The notes under the pieces were generated by a model, which was not told the origin of the DNA, did not search any database, and saw nothing but the letters and a program-made list of their open reading frames with translations. A stretch of DNA of 64,000 nucleotides from Acidobacteriota bacterium (GTDB lineage: Bacteria; Acidobacteriota; Holophagae; Holophagales; Holophagaceae). Both the position numbers and the translations under genes were made by a program. The stretch is taken from assembly GCA_016195985.1 (NCBI GenBank), contig JACPYP010000006.1, forward strand, positions 62,001 through 126,000, in the 5' to 3' direction. Shown piece after piece: positions 16,583 through 24,847 of the stretch. Each line of letters starts with the position of its first letter. Position 1 is the stretch's first letter.

Positions 16583-16675
16583 GATTTAACCCTGAGGCTC
16601 AGGCCCTGAGATTTAACCCTGAGGCTCAGGCCCTAAGATTTAACCCTGCGGCTAAGGCCCTGAGGCCTGATTTAC
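16565..16675. repeat. 27-bp tandem repeat, about four copies, covering a stop codon
   Basis: Three near-identical 27-bp units (16565-16591, 16592-16618, 16619-16645; the third differs by one base) and a degraded fourth unit (16646 to about 16675). Each unit contains the palindrome CTGAG-G-CTCAG and ends in GATTTAACC. Since 27 is nine codons, each unit repeats the end of the flavin-reductase-like gene including its TGA. Confidence 0.9.
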
Positions 16676-16720
16676 CGCAGCCTGGAACACGACCGATAAG
16701 CAGGACGGATCCGAGACCCG

Positions 16721-19081
16721 ATGCCCCTTCCCGATGAACCCCATGCCCGCCCGGCGGAGGATCCGCTGAAGCAGCACCGCCAGGCCACCCGCGACCTGTT
16801 CGAAGCCGTGAACGACGCCCTCTTCCTCCACGACCTGGAGAGCGGCGCGATCCTGGATGTGAACCAGCGAACCCTCGACATGTACGGGTACTCCCGCGCC
16901 GAGATCCTGAGCCTGGACGTGGCCGCCCTCAGCGAGAACCGCCCGCCCTACACCCAGGCGGAAGCGCGGTCCTGGATGAAACGGGCGGCCGGGGGGCTGG
17001 CGCAGATCTTCGAGTGGCGCGCAAGACACCGCTCCGGCCGCTGTTTCTGGGTCGAAGTGAATATGCGGCCCGCCATGGTGGGAGGCGAGGAGCGGCTGCT
17101 GGTGGCCGTGCGGGACATCGAGGCCCGCAAGGCCAACGAAGCCGCCCGGCGCGATGCGGAGGAACGCTACCTGGGCCTCTTCATGAATTCGCCCGACGCC
17201 ATCTTCTGGATCGGCGTTCCCGAACACGGCCCCTTCGTCGTCGAAGACGCCAACCCCGCCCAGGAGGCCTCGATCGGCTTTCCCAAGGCCGCATTCGTGG
17301 GAAAACCCCTCCAGGACTGGCTGCCGGAAGAGCTCGTCGCGCATTTGAGCACCAACTACCAGCGGTGCCTGGAGGCGGGCGGACCCATTGAATACGAGGA
17401 AACCGCGGATGTCGGCAGCGGCCTGCGGACCTACCTCACCCTTCTGGTGCCCATCCGCAATGCAGAAGGGCGTTTCCACCGCATCGCGGGCATCAGCACG
17501 GACATCACCGAACGGAAGCGGGCCGAGACTGAAAGCATGGAGCAGGAGCGCCTGTTCCGCCTGCTCTTCGACCGCTCCGGCGACGCCAACCTCCTCATCG
17601 ACGACAGCCGTTTCGTGGATTGCAACCAGGCCACCATGGCCATCCTCGGCGCGCCTGACAAAGCCTCGGTGCTGGGCACCCACCCTTCGGAGCTGTCCCC
17701 GCCCTTCCAGCCGGACGGGAGGCCCTCCAAGGAGAAGGCCGACGACATGATCGCCCTGGCCCACAAGCACGGCAGCCACCAGTTCGAGTGGGTCCACAAG
17801 AAACTGGACGGCACGGAGTTCCCCGTGGAAGTCATGCTCACGGCCATCCCCTGGAAGGGCAAGCAGATCCTCCACACCACCTGGCGGGACCGCACCGAGG
17901 CCAAGCGCGCCGAGACCCAGCGCCGGGCCCTGGAGGCGCAGTTCCAGCAGGCCCAGAAGCTGGAAAGCCTGGGAGTCCTCGCGGGCGGCATCGCCCACGA
18001 CTTCAACAACCTTCTCACCGCGGTGCTTGGCAACCTGAACCTGGCCCGCTTCAAGCTGAGCCCCGAGTCGCCCGTGGTCCCCTACCTCGAAAACGCCGAG
18101 CGGACTGTGCTGAAGGCCTCGGACCTCACCAAGCAGATGCTGGCCTATTCAGGCAAGGGCCGCTTCGTGGTCAAACTCCACGATCTCAATGAGGCCGTGT
18201 CCGAGATGGTCCACCTCCTCCAGGTGTCCATCTCGAAGAAAGCCTTCCTCCGGTTGAACCTGGCCGAGAGCCTGCCCGCGGTGGAAGCCGACGGGGCGCA
18301 ACTGCAGCAGGTGGTCATGAACCTGGTGACCAACGCCTCCGATGCCCTCGGTGACCACGGAGGCCTGATCAGCATCAGCACCAGCGCCACGGAACTGGAT
18401 TCCGATTTCATCTCCTCCACCTTCCCCACCCAGGCCCTGGCCCCTGGCCTTTACGTGACGCTCGAAGTCAGCGACACCGGCCACGGCATGAGCCCGCAGA
18501 CCATGGCCCGGATTTTCGATCCCTTCTTCACCACCAAGCCCACCGGCCGCGGCCTGGGGCTCGCCGCCATGCTGGGCATCCTGCGGGCGCACAAGGCGGG
18601 CCTGAAGATCTACAGCGAGGAAGGCAAGGGATCCTCCTTCAAGGCCTACTTCCCCGCGGCGGAGGGCGTGGCCCGAGCCTCCGGCCATCTGGGAACCGCC
18701 GGCCCCGTGGCCCTGCAGGGCAAGGTGCTGCTCGTCGATGACGAAGCCACCATCCTCGATGCCATCGGCCCCGCCCTCGAGGCCCTGGGCCTGCGCGTCA
18801 TCCTGGCCCGGGACGGTCAGGAGGCCGTGGATGCCTTCAAAGCGGATCCCGCCTCCATCGATCTGGTACTCATGGATCTCACCATGCCCCGCATGGACGG
18901 CCGCGACGCCTACCAGGCCATGCGCCGCATCCGGCCCGATGCGAGGGTGATCCTCAGCAGCGGCTACAACGAGATGGAATCCGTCCAATCCCTCGCCGGA
19001 AAAGGGCTGGCGGGATTCCTCCAGAAGCCCTACACGCTGGAGGCCCTCCGCCTGGCCGTGCACCAGGCCCTGGGTTCCTAG
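16721..19081 (+). CDS. multi-PAS hybrid histidine kinase with C-terminal receiver
   Basis: 786 residues without membrane segments, so probably a cytosolic sensor. Three PAS domains (about 23-135, 145-265, 275-395) precede a phosphoacceptor region with His426 in GGIAHDFNNLLTAVLGN, an NtrB-like ATPase domain (VVMNLVTNAS, DTGHGM, FFTTKPTGRGLGLA) and a receiver (about 667-785) with Asp719 in LMDLTMPRMDG. No response-regulator gene adjoins it. The core and receiver resemble the kinase at 7006-9612 so closely that a shared origin is likely, with only the sensor part exchanged. No strong ribosome-binding site is visible before the ATG. Confidence 0.88.
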   Translation: MPLPDEPHARPAEDPLKQHRQATRDLFEAVNDALFLHDLESGAILDVNQRTLDMYGYSRAEILSLDVAALSENRPPYTQAEARSWMKRAAGGLAQIFEWRARHRSGRCFWVEVNMRPAMVGGEERLLVAVRDIEARKANEAARRDAEERYLGLFMNSPDAIFWIGVPEHGPFVVEDANPAQEASIGFPKAAFVGKPLQDWLPEELVAHLSTNYQRCLEAGGPIEYEETADVGSGLRTYLTLLVPIRNAEGRFHRIAGISTDITERKRAETESMEQERLFRLLFDRSGDANLLIDDSRFVDCNQATMAILGAPDKASVLGTHPSELSPPFQPDGRPSKEKADDMIALAHKHGSHQFEWVHKKLDGTEFPVEVMLTAIPWKGKQILHTTWRDRTEAKRAETQRRALEAQFQQAQKLESLGVLAGGIAHDFNNLLTAVLGNLNLARFKLSPESPVVPYLENAERTVLKASDLTKQMLAYSGKGRFVVKLHDLNEAVSEMVHLLQVSISKKAFLRLNLAESLPAVEADGAQLQQVVMNLVTNASDALGDHGGLISISTSATELDSDFISSTFPTQALAPGLYVTLEVSDTGHGMSPQTMARIFDPFFTTKPTGRGLGLAAMLGILRAHKAGLKIYSEEGKGSSFKAYFPAAEGVARASGHLGTAGPVALQGKVLLVDDEATILDAIGPALEALGLRVILARDGQEAVDAFKADPASIDLVLMDLTMPRMDGRDAYQAMRRIRPDARVILSSGYNEMESVQSLAGKGLAGFLQKPYTLEALRLAVHQALGS

Positions 19082-19089
19082 TCCTAATC

Positions 19090-19995
19090 CTAGTCCTCTC
19101 CGCCGCCGCCCTCTCCGCGGTGGTGCACCACCCGCTGGGCGTAGGGAATCTCGATGCCCGCATCGCGGAAGGCCAGCAGGATGCGCCGGCGCAGTTCCCG
19201 GGCCACCTCCCACTGGGCCCCGGGAGCGGTCTTGGTGAGCGTGCGGATGACGAAGCCGTTGGCGCCCAGCGTTTCGATGCCCTTCACCTCCAGCGGCTCC
19301 ACAGCCAGTTCCGGCTTGTCTTCATGCAGGCTCATTCCAGCCTGGCGCAGCACCTCGAAGGCCTGATCGGGGTTGGTGTCGTAGCCCACTTCCACATCCA
19401 CCAGAGCCCGGGCGAAATCCTTCGAAAGCACCACCACCCGGATGATGGAGCCGTTGGGCACGTAGTGGGCCCGCCCTTCGGAATCCCGGAGCTGGGTGAT
19501 GCGGAGGGTCATGCGCTCCACGGCGCCGGTGTGTTTGTCGTCGATGTTGATGATGTCGCCCACGCCGAACTGGTTTTCCATGAGCAGGAAGAAGCCGCTG
19601 ATCACGTCCTTCACCAGGCTCTGGGCCCCGAAGCCCACGGCCACGCCCGCGATGCCCGCGCCGGCCACCAGGGGGCCGATGTTCACGCCGAATTCCTGCA
19701 GCGTCATCAACAGGAAGAAGGCCACCACCAGCACGCGGGCCGCGTTGGTTAGCACCGCACCCAGCGTTTCGGCCCGGCGCTCCGCATCGGAGGTCACCTC
19801 CTCATTGCCATCGTCCACCGCCCGGCGGACTGCCCGCGTCACCACCTTCACAGCGCCGAGGATGGCCATGCAGGCCACGGCCACCAGCAGCAAGTGCATC
19901 AGGCGGGACCAGCCCGTGCCTTCCATGCGAACCAGGAGCTCTTTCACCCATTCGGGCGCCTGCGCCATGCCTGCCATGCCTGCGAGTCGTTCCAT
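19090..19995 (-). CDS. MscS-type mechanosensitive channel
   Basis: 301 residues. Hydrophobic segments at about 27-50 and 85-110 are followed by the pore helix LVAGAGIAGVAVGFGAQSLV and the MscS beta-domain (FGVGDIINIDDKHTGAVERM, RITQLRDSEGRAHYVPNGSI), then a C-terminal alpha/beta domain ending in AGIEIPYAQRVV. It releases osmolytes on hypo-osmotic shock. The ATG at 19995 is preferred over an upstream TTG because GGAG lies six bases before it. It is convergent with the kinase gene, eight bases apart. Confidence 0.9.
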   Translation of the reverse strand: MERLAGMAGMAQAPEWVKELLVRMEGTGWSRLMHLLLVAVACMAILGAVKVVTRAVRRAVDDGNEEVTSDAERRAETLGAVLTNAARVLVVAFFLLMTLQEFGVNIGPLVAGAGIAGVAVGFGAQSLVKDVISGFFLLMENQFGVGDIINIDDKHTGAVERMTLRITQLRDSEGRAHYVPNGSIIRVVVLSKDFARALVDVEVGYDTNPDQAFEVLRQAGMSLHEDKPELAVEPLEVKGIETLGANGFVIRTLTKTAPGAQWEVARELRRRILLAFRDAGIEIPYAQRVVHHRGEGGGGED

Positions 19996-20160
19996 GCCTG
20001 TCTCCACCAACAGCCTAGCAAACCCCTGTTTTCAAAGATGCCTATTGCCAGCTTCTTCCATTTTTATGCCGTTTTTTTGCTAAACCGCTCTTGTCAAATC
20101 CATCCAGAGGAGCATCATTGAGGCACTCTTTTCCCAACCTCGAACCCCGCAGGAGGCGCC

Positions 20161-20271
20161 ATGGCCAGCACCGCTCTTGACCGACTGGACCGCCGCAAAC
20201 ATCGGGGCCCCTTCCGCTTCCTGTACATGGATCTGCGGATGCTCTTCCGCAGGTACTTCCGCGCCCACTGA
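20161..20271 (+). CDS. small basic protein, 36 residues, unknown
   Basis: ATG preceded by AGGAGG at four bases, encoding 36 residues rich in arginine, with an amphipathic middle (FRFLYMDLRMLFRRYFR) and ending at a TGA just before the convergent homogentisate dioxygenase gene. The strong ribosome-binding site is the main support. It matches no family I recognise. The upstream 150 bp is less GC-rich than its surroundings and may hold the promoter. Confidence 0.5.
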   Translation: MASTALDRLDRRKHRGPFRFLYMDLRMLFRRYFRAH

Positions 20272-20282
20272 TCCGGCCAGGA

Positions 20283-21428
20283 CTACTTCCAGCTGGCCCA
20301 GTAGTTCAGGTTCTCCACCAGGCCCGCGGCCGGTGTGGCTTTCAGGGGACGGAATGTGTCCACCATGACCGCCACTTCATCGGTGCGTTCCTTGGTTCGG
20401 CTGAGGGGGATCGCCTTGGGATGGGGCCCATGGTGGATGCCCTGGGGATGCCAGGTCACCATGCCGGCGCCGATGCCGTCGCGGCTGAAGAAGTGGCCGG
20501 CGCTGTAGAACAGCACTTCGTCGTAGTCGATGTTGCTGTGGAAGAAGGGCACCCGCACGGCGCCTTCCTCCTCCTCGAAGGGCCGCGGCAGGAAGGAGCA
20601 GATCACGAAGTTCTGGGCGAGGAAGGTGGTGTGGGCGCTGGGCGGCAGGTGGTAGCGGGCGCTGATGACCGGGCGGATGTCCTTCACGTTGATGCGCCAC
20701 ACCGTGAGATCGCCCTTCCAGCCGACGACGTCCAGCGGGTTGAAGGGGTAGAACACCTTGGTGATCTCGTTCTCGCGCTTGATGTGCACGGCCCACTCCC
20801 GGGGGGTCGCGTCGTAGGCTTCCAGCTCCGGCGTATCCACCATGGCGGGGTCGAAGATGGCGTTGGGGCCCAGCTGGTTCCGGTCGGGAATGGTGACTTC
20901 GCTGAAGCTCTCGATGAGCAGGTAGCGCTGGGCGGCGCTTGAATCCGGCAGGAAGCGGTACGTGGTGCCCCGGGGGATCACCAGGTAGTCGCCGGTGGCG
21001 TAGGCGATGGCTCCATAGGTCGTCTCCAGTTTTCCGGCGCCGGCGTGGATGTAGTAGACATCGTCCCCATCCGCGTTCCGGTAGAAGAAATCCATGGCGG
21101 CCGGGGCCACCCAGTGCAGGGCCACGTCGGCATTGTGCAGCACGCAAATGGGAGCGAAGGCCGCTTCCCGGCTGCCGAACTGGGAGGCCCGGATGGCCTG
21201 GTCCTCCCTGGACGCAAGCTGGTTCAAGTCGTAGCTGTGGGGCCGCAGGGGGCCTTCGATGCGGGTCCAGTCGGTGACGGGGTGCAGGCGGTAGAGGTGG
21301 CTGGTGCGGCCGTAGAATCCCTGCCGCGCGTGCTCCTCCTCGAAGGTGCCCTCGGGCAGATCCACGTGCGCCTGCCGGGTGTGCAGGCCTTTGCGCAGGG
21401 GGAACAGCGGCGTTTCCTTCTTGGACAT
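20283..21428 (-). CDS. hmgA: homogentisate 1,2-dioxygenase (copy 1)
   Basis: 381 residues of the cupin-type homogentisate dioxygenase family, the short bacterial form. The iron-binding region is intact: PFFHSNIDYDEVLFY (His and acidic ligand) and GIHHGPHPKAI (second histidine). GDYLVIPRGTTYRF and YPFNPLDVVGWKGDLTVW are also typical. It opens the ring of homogentisate to maleylacetoacetate. The ATG has GAGG five bases upstream. The gene lies 59 bp downstream of the LysR gene on the same strand, with TGCCGA (21472-21477) and ATTATC (21449-21454) read on the plus strand giving a possible TCGGCA-N17-GATAAT promoter of its own. Confidence 0.85.
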   Translation of the reverse strand: MSKKETPLFPLRKGLHTRQAHVDLPEGTFEEEHARQGFYGRTSHLYRLHPVTDWTRIEGPLRPHSYDLNQLASREDQAIRASQFGSREAAFAPICVLHNADVALHWVAPAAMDFFYRNADGDDVYYIHAGAGKLETTYGAIAYATGDYLVIPRGTTYRFLPDSSAAQRYLLIESFSEVTIPDRNQLGPNAIFDPAMVDTPELEAYDATPREWAVHIKRENEITKVFYPFNPLDVVGWKGDLTVWRINVKDIRPVISARYHLPPSAHTTFLAQNFVICSFLPRPFEEEEGAVRVPFFHSNIDYDEVLFYSAGHFFSRDGIGAGMVTWHPQGIHHGPHPKAIPLSRTKERTDEVAVMVDTFRPLKATPAAGLVENLNYWASWK

Positions 21429-21487
21429 GGGGACCTCAGCGGGATCCCATTATCACCAAAAATAAGTTTTATGCCGAGCGCGGCGCG

Positions 21488-22378
21488 TCACCCCACCGTC
21501 GCCGTGATGGCCTGGCTGAGGTGGTCCGCCAACAGTTTCCCGGTGCGGCCCAGGGGGCGGTCGCGCCGCGCGACGAGCTGGGGGGTGAAGCGGTAGCGGG
21601 ATCCGCCCGCGTATGCCAGTTCCATCAGCTTCTTCGACGCCAGCTCCCGCTCCACCAGGTAGAGGGGCATCCAGCCGAAGCCCAGGCCCATGCGCAGGGC
21701 CTGCTTCTTCAGCATGAAGCCCGAGAGGTAGAACACCCGCTCGCCGCCGAACATGTGGCGGTCGTCGCCGTGGTCCGACGAATCCTGCACCGAAAGCTCC
21801 ACATGGCGCTGCAGGTCCGTGAGCTGAACCTTGCCCTTGGCCAGCGGATGGCCCGGCCCGGCGCAGAGCACGCATTCCACCTCCGGCAGGGCCGTGGCGC
21901 ACAGGCTCGGATTGGGCACGTAGTCCTTCACCAGCATGAGATCCGCCTCCTCCTTGTCGAAGCGGTACTGCACCCCCCGCAGGAACTCCACCTTCACCTG
22001 GATGCGCGTGGGCACCTGATCGTCGGCGATGCGCTTCAGGGCCGTCATGATCGGCTCCAGAGGCAGGATGCCGTCGATGACGAGGGCCAGGCGCGGCTCC
22101 CATCCGCTGGCGAACTGGTGGGCCAGATCCTCCAAGTGGCGGGTGCGGGCGAGGATGCGCCTGCCCTCGGCCAGGATGGCCTCGCCCGCCGGGGTGAGCG
22201 CGGCGCGGTAGGCGCTGCGGTCGAGCAGGACCACGCCCAGGCTCTGCTCCAGCTTGCGCACCTGGTAGCTCACGGCGCTCTGGGCCTTGTTCAGAGCCAG
22301 GGCCGCCCTGGCGAAGCCGCCCTCCTTCACCACCGCTTCGAGGGCCCGCAGGGCATCCAGATCGAGGCTCAAGATCAT
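21488..22378 (-). CDS. LysR-family regulator of the homogentisate genes
   Basis: 296 residues. The N-terminal winged helix (LRALEAVVKEGGFARAALAL, then SAVSYQVRKLEQSLG) and the C-terminal effector domain (from about residue 90) define a LysR-type regulator. It sits between two homogentisate dioxygenase genes and is divergent from the second, the classical arrangement for control of the neighbouring promoter. The ATG has no spacer to AAGGAG; the in-frame TTG two codons later (22372) has that AAGGAG six bases upstream and is probably the true start. The inducer is unknown; homogentisate or a related aromatic acid is a reasonable guess. Confidence 0.85.
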   Translation of the reverse strand: MILSLDLDALRALEAVVKEGGFARAALALNKAQSAVSYQVRKLEQSLGVVLLDRSAYRAALTPAGEAILAEGRRILARTRHLEDLAHQFASGWEPRLALVIDGILPLEPIMTALKRIADDQVPTRIQVKVEFLRGVQYRFDKEEADLMLVKDYVPNPSLCATALPEVECVLCAGPGHPLAKGKVQLTDLQRHVELSVQDSSDHGDDRHMFGGERVFYLSGFMLKKQALRMGLGFGWMPLYLVERELASKKLMELAYAGGSRYRFTPQLVARRDRPLGRTGKLLADHLSQAITATVG

Positions 22379-22387
22379 CTCCTTTTT

Positions 22388-22399
22388 TGATCATGATCA
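22388..22399. promoter_or_regulatory. candidate LysR operator
   Basis: The perfect 12-bp palindrome TGATCATGATCA lies in the 98-bp gap between the LysR gene and the divergent second homogentisate dioxygenase gene, ten bases from the regulator's start. Position and symmetry suit a LysR site; binding is not shown. Confidence 0.4.
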
Positions 22400-22476
22400 C
22401 CCAAATCTTGTTCTATTTTTGACCATTCTTCCCTCCCACCCTGGATCACAGCCACCGATCGCCAGGGAGTCTCTTC

Positions 22477-23562
22477 ATGACCTACCGCAAAGGCCCCACC
22501 ACGCAGCAGGCCCATGTGGACGTGCCCAAAGGGCTCTACGAGGAGGAGTACGCCCGCAACGGCTTCTTCGGCCGCACCAGCCACCTCTACCGGAGCCAGC
22601 CCCCCGTGGGCTGGACGAACATCGAGGGCGACCTGCGCCCCGAAGCCCTCAAGGTGTTGGATCTCCCTGGACTGGGTGAGGGCAGCTACTGGCAGGGCCG
22701 CGTGACCTTCCTTGAAAACCAGGACATCACCCTTTCACTCACGACCCTCACCGCGCCCATGGCCGCCTATGTGCGCAACGCTGATGGCGATGAAGTGCAC
22801 TTCGTCCACAAGGGCGCCGGCCAGTTGGAGACCGACTTCGGGCCCCTCGACTACGAGGCGGGCGACTACCTCGTCATCCCCCGGGGCACCGTGTACCGGT
22901 ACTCCCCCAGCTCATGCACCTCCCTGCTGGTCGTCGAGGCTTTCAGCGAGGTGAGCATCCCCGACCGGGGCATGCTGGGCCGTCACGCGCTCTTCGACAC
23001 CGACGTGATCAAGACGCCCGCGCCCGCCCCCCGGGAAGGCGGCCCCTTCACGGTGGAGATCAAGCGGCTGGACAAGATCACCACGGTCACCTATCCCTTC
23101 AATCCCATCAACACCGTGGGCTGGAAAGGCGACCTCACCGTGTGGCAGCTCAACATCCGCGACATCCGCCCGGTCATGAGCGAGCGCTACCACTTGCCGC
23201 CCTCCGCCCATTCCACCTGGATCATGCGCAACGCCGTCATCTGCTCCTTCCTGCCCCGCAGCCTGGAGAACGGCGATCCCGGCGCCATGAAGGTGCCCTT
23301 CTTCCACAGCAACATCGACTTCGACGAAGTGCTCTTCTACCACGACGGCGAGTTCTTCAGCCGCGCCGGCATCGAGCCCGGCATGGTGACCTTCCACGCA
23401 CAGGGCATCCACCACGGGCCCCACCCCAAGGCCATCGAGGCCTCCAGAGCCAAGACCTTCACCAACGAGAAGGCCGTGATGATCGATACCCGCAACCCCC
23501 TTCAGCTCACCGAGGCCGGCCGCAGCATCGCCATGGCGGACTACTGGAAGAGCTGGATGTGA
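22477..23562 (+). CDS. homogentisate 1,2-dioxygenase paralogue (copy 2)
   Basis: 361 residues, colinear with copy 1 and identical at roughly half the positions by eye. The iron-site segments PFFHSNIDFDEVLFY and GIHHGPHPKAIEA are conserved, as are GDYLVIPRGTVYRY and YPFNPINTVGWKGDLTVW. The main difference is between residues 65 and 100, where copy 1 is longer and differs. GGGAG stands before the ATG. It is divergent from the LysR gene and upstream of the HPPD gene, so it is the more probable partner of HPPD. Whether both copies act on homogentisate or one has another ring-cleavage substrate cannot be decided here. Confidence 0.8.
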   Translation: MTYRKGPTTQQAHVDVPKGLYEEEYARNGFFGRTSHLYRSQPPVGWTNIEGDLRPEALKVLDLPGLGEGSYWQGRVTFLENQDITLSLTTLTAPMAAYVRNADGDEVHFVHKGAGQLETDFGPLDYEAGDYLVIPRGTVYRYSPSSCTSLLVVEAFSEVSIPDRGMLGRHALFDTDVIKTPAPAPREGGPFTVEIKRLDKITTVTYPFNPINTVGWKGDLTVWQLNIRDIRPVMSERYHLPPSAHSTWIMRNAVICSFLPRSLENGDPGAMKVPFFHSNIDFDEVLFYHDGEFFSRAGIEPGMVTFHAQGIHHGPHPKAIEASRAKTFTNEKAVMIDTRNPLQLTEAGRSIAMADYWKSWM

Positions 23563-23586
23563 GGCGAAATTAGGTCATGAAAAGCC

Positions 23587-23671
23587 TCACCACCAAGGCA
23601 CCAAGAAAAGAAAAGAAAAGAGATGTTTTTGCAGTTCTTGGTGCCTTGGTGCCTTGGTGTCTTGGTGGTGA
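23587..23671. repeat. CACCAAG-type inverted repeat
   Basis: The left arm (23587-23607) reads TCACCACCAAGGCACCAAGA, and the right arm (23635-23671) is its complement extended by an extra GCCTTGGT unit. The loop is purine-rich. It occupies the gap between the second homogentisate dioxygenase and HPPD. Related arms occur at 48055, 52754 and 57117. Confidence 0.85.
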
Positions 23672-23720
23672 AAAGTCATTTCTCGAGAACCTTGAACACC
23701 CTCGGTACAGGAGGACACCC

Positions 23721-24752
23721 ATGACCACCCATCCCAATCCCATCGGCCTGCGCGGCATCGAATTCACCGAGTTCTGCGGGCCCAGCACCGCCGACCTGGA
23801 GCGCCTCTTCCTGGCCTTCGGCTTCTCGCGGACGCGGCAGCACGCCACGAAGCGCATCGCCTGCTACCAGCAGAACGACATCACCTTTCTCCTCAACGAT
23901 GAGCGGGCGGGATTCTCCCGCGCCTTCGCGGCGGCCCACGGCCCCGCCATTTCCAGCATGGGCTGGCGGGTGGATGATGCGGCCGCCGCCCACGCCGAGG
24001 CCCTGCGCCGGGGTGCGCGGGCCGCAGAAGCCAAGGACCTGCCCTACCCCGCCATTGACGGCATCGGAGGCAGCCTCATCTACTTCATCGACCGCTTCGG
24101 CGCCAAGGGCAGCATCACCGACACGGATTTCGCGGCCCATCCCGATCCGCTGATCCAGCCGGACAAGGGCTTCCTTGCCGTAGACCACCTCACCAACAAC
24201 GTGCACCCCGGCACCATGGAGCAGTGGGCCGACTTCTACAAGGGCGTCTTCGGCTTCTACGAGGTGCGCTACTTCGACATCAAGGGCATGAAGACCGGCC
24301 TCACCTCCTACGCCCTGCGCAGCCCGGACGGGAGCTTCTGCATCCCCATCAACCAGCCCAAGTCTGACAAGGACCAGATCGCCGAATACCTGCGCGAGTA
24401 TGACGGCCCCGGCGTGCAGCACCTGGCCTTCGCCACCCGGGATATCCTGGCTTCGCTGGACGCCATGGCGGGCACGCCCATCGAAACCCTCGACATCGAC
24501 GCCGACTACTACGCCGAGGTCTTCCAGCGGGTCCCCGGCGTGCGGGAGGATCCGAAGCGCATCCAGGCCCACAAGGTGCTGGTGGATGGCAACGAGAACG
24601 GCTACCTGCTGCAGATCTTCACGAAGAACATCATCGGCCCCATCTTCATCGAGATCATCCAGCGGGAGAACGACCTGGGCTTCGGCGAAGGCAACTTCAC
24701 CGCCCTCTTCCGCTCCATCGAACGCGATCAGCAGCGCCGCGGCGTGATCTGA
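23721..24752 (+). CDS. hpd: 4-hydroxyphenylpyruvate dioxygenase
   Basis: 343 residues with the two vicinal-oxygen-chelate halves of HPPD. The three iron ligands are recognisable: His in LAVDHLTNNV, His in GVQHLAFATR, and Glu in GPIFIEIIQREN near the C terminus. It converts 4-hydroxyphenylpyruvate to homogentisate, the substrate of the adjoining dioxygenases. CAGGAGG lies before the ATG, which is well inside a longer open frame. It follows the second homogentisate dioxygenase, separated by an inverted repeat, and is probably in the same transcription unit. Confidence 0.93.
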   Translation: MTTHPNPIGLRGIEFTEFCGPSTADLERLFLAFGFSRTRQHATKRIACYQQNDITFLLNDERAGFSRAFAAAHGPAISSMGWRVDDAAAAHAEALRRGARAAEAKDLPYPAIDGIGGSLIYFIDRFGAKGSITDTDFAAHPDPLIQPDKGFLAVDHLTNNVHPGTMEQWADFYKGVFGFYEVRYFDIKGMKTGLTSYALRSPDGSFCIPINQPKSDKDQIAEYLREYDGPGVQHLAFATRDILASLDAMAGTPIETLDIDADYYAEVFQRVPGVREDPKRIQAHKVLVDGNENGYLLQIFTKNIIGPIFIEIIQRENDLGFGEGNFTALFRSIERDQQRRGVI

Positions 24753-24776
24753 CGCGAAACCAGAAAGAGGGTTGAT

Positions 24777-24806
24777 CCACAGATTTCACGGATTCACACC
24801 GATTCA
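24777..24806. repeat. CACAGATTTCACGGATT-type intergenic repeat, single arm
   Basis: The sequence CCACAGATTTCACGGATTC followed by ACACCGATTCA has the nine-base rhythm of dispersed intergenic repeats seen in several bacterial phyla. Only one arm is present, between the convergent HPPD and POT transporter genes. Confidence 0.5.
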
Positions 24807-24847
24807 GGCCAAGGCCGGAGCCTGTCCCCGACAATCCGCGGACTCGT

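Noticed and set aside
18149-19213. 354-codon leftward frame across the hybrid kinase
   Set aside because: Antisense to the clear kinase ATPase and receiver domains; glycine-rich composition and no domain. A shadow frame.
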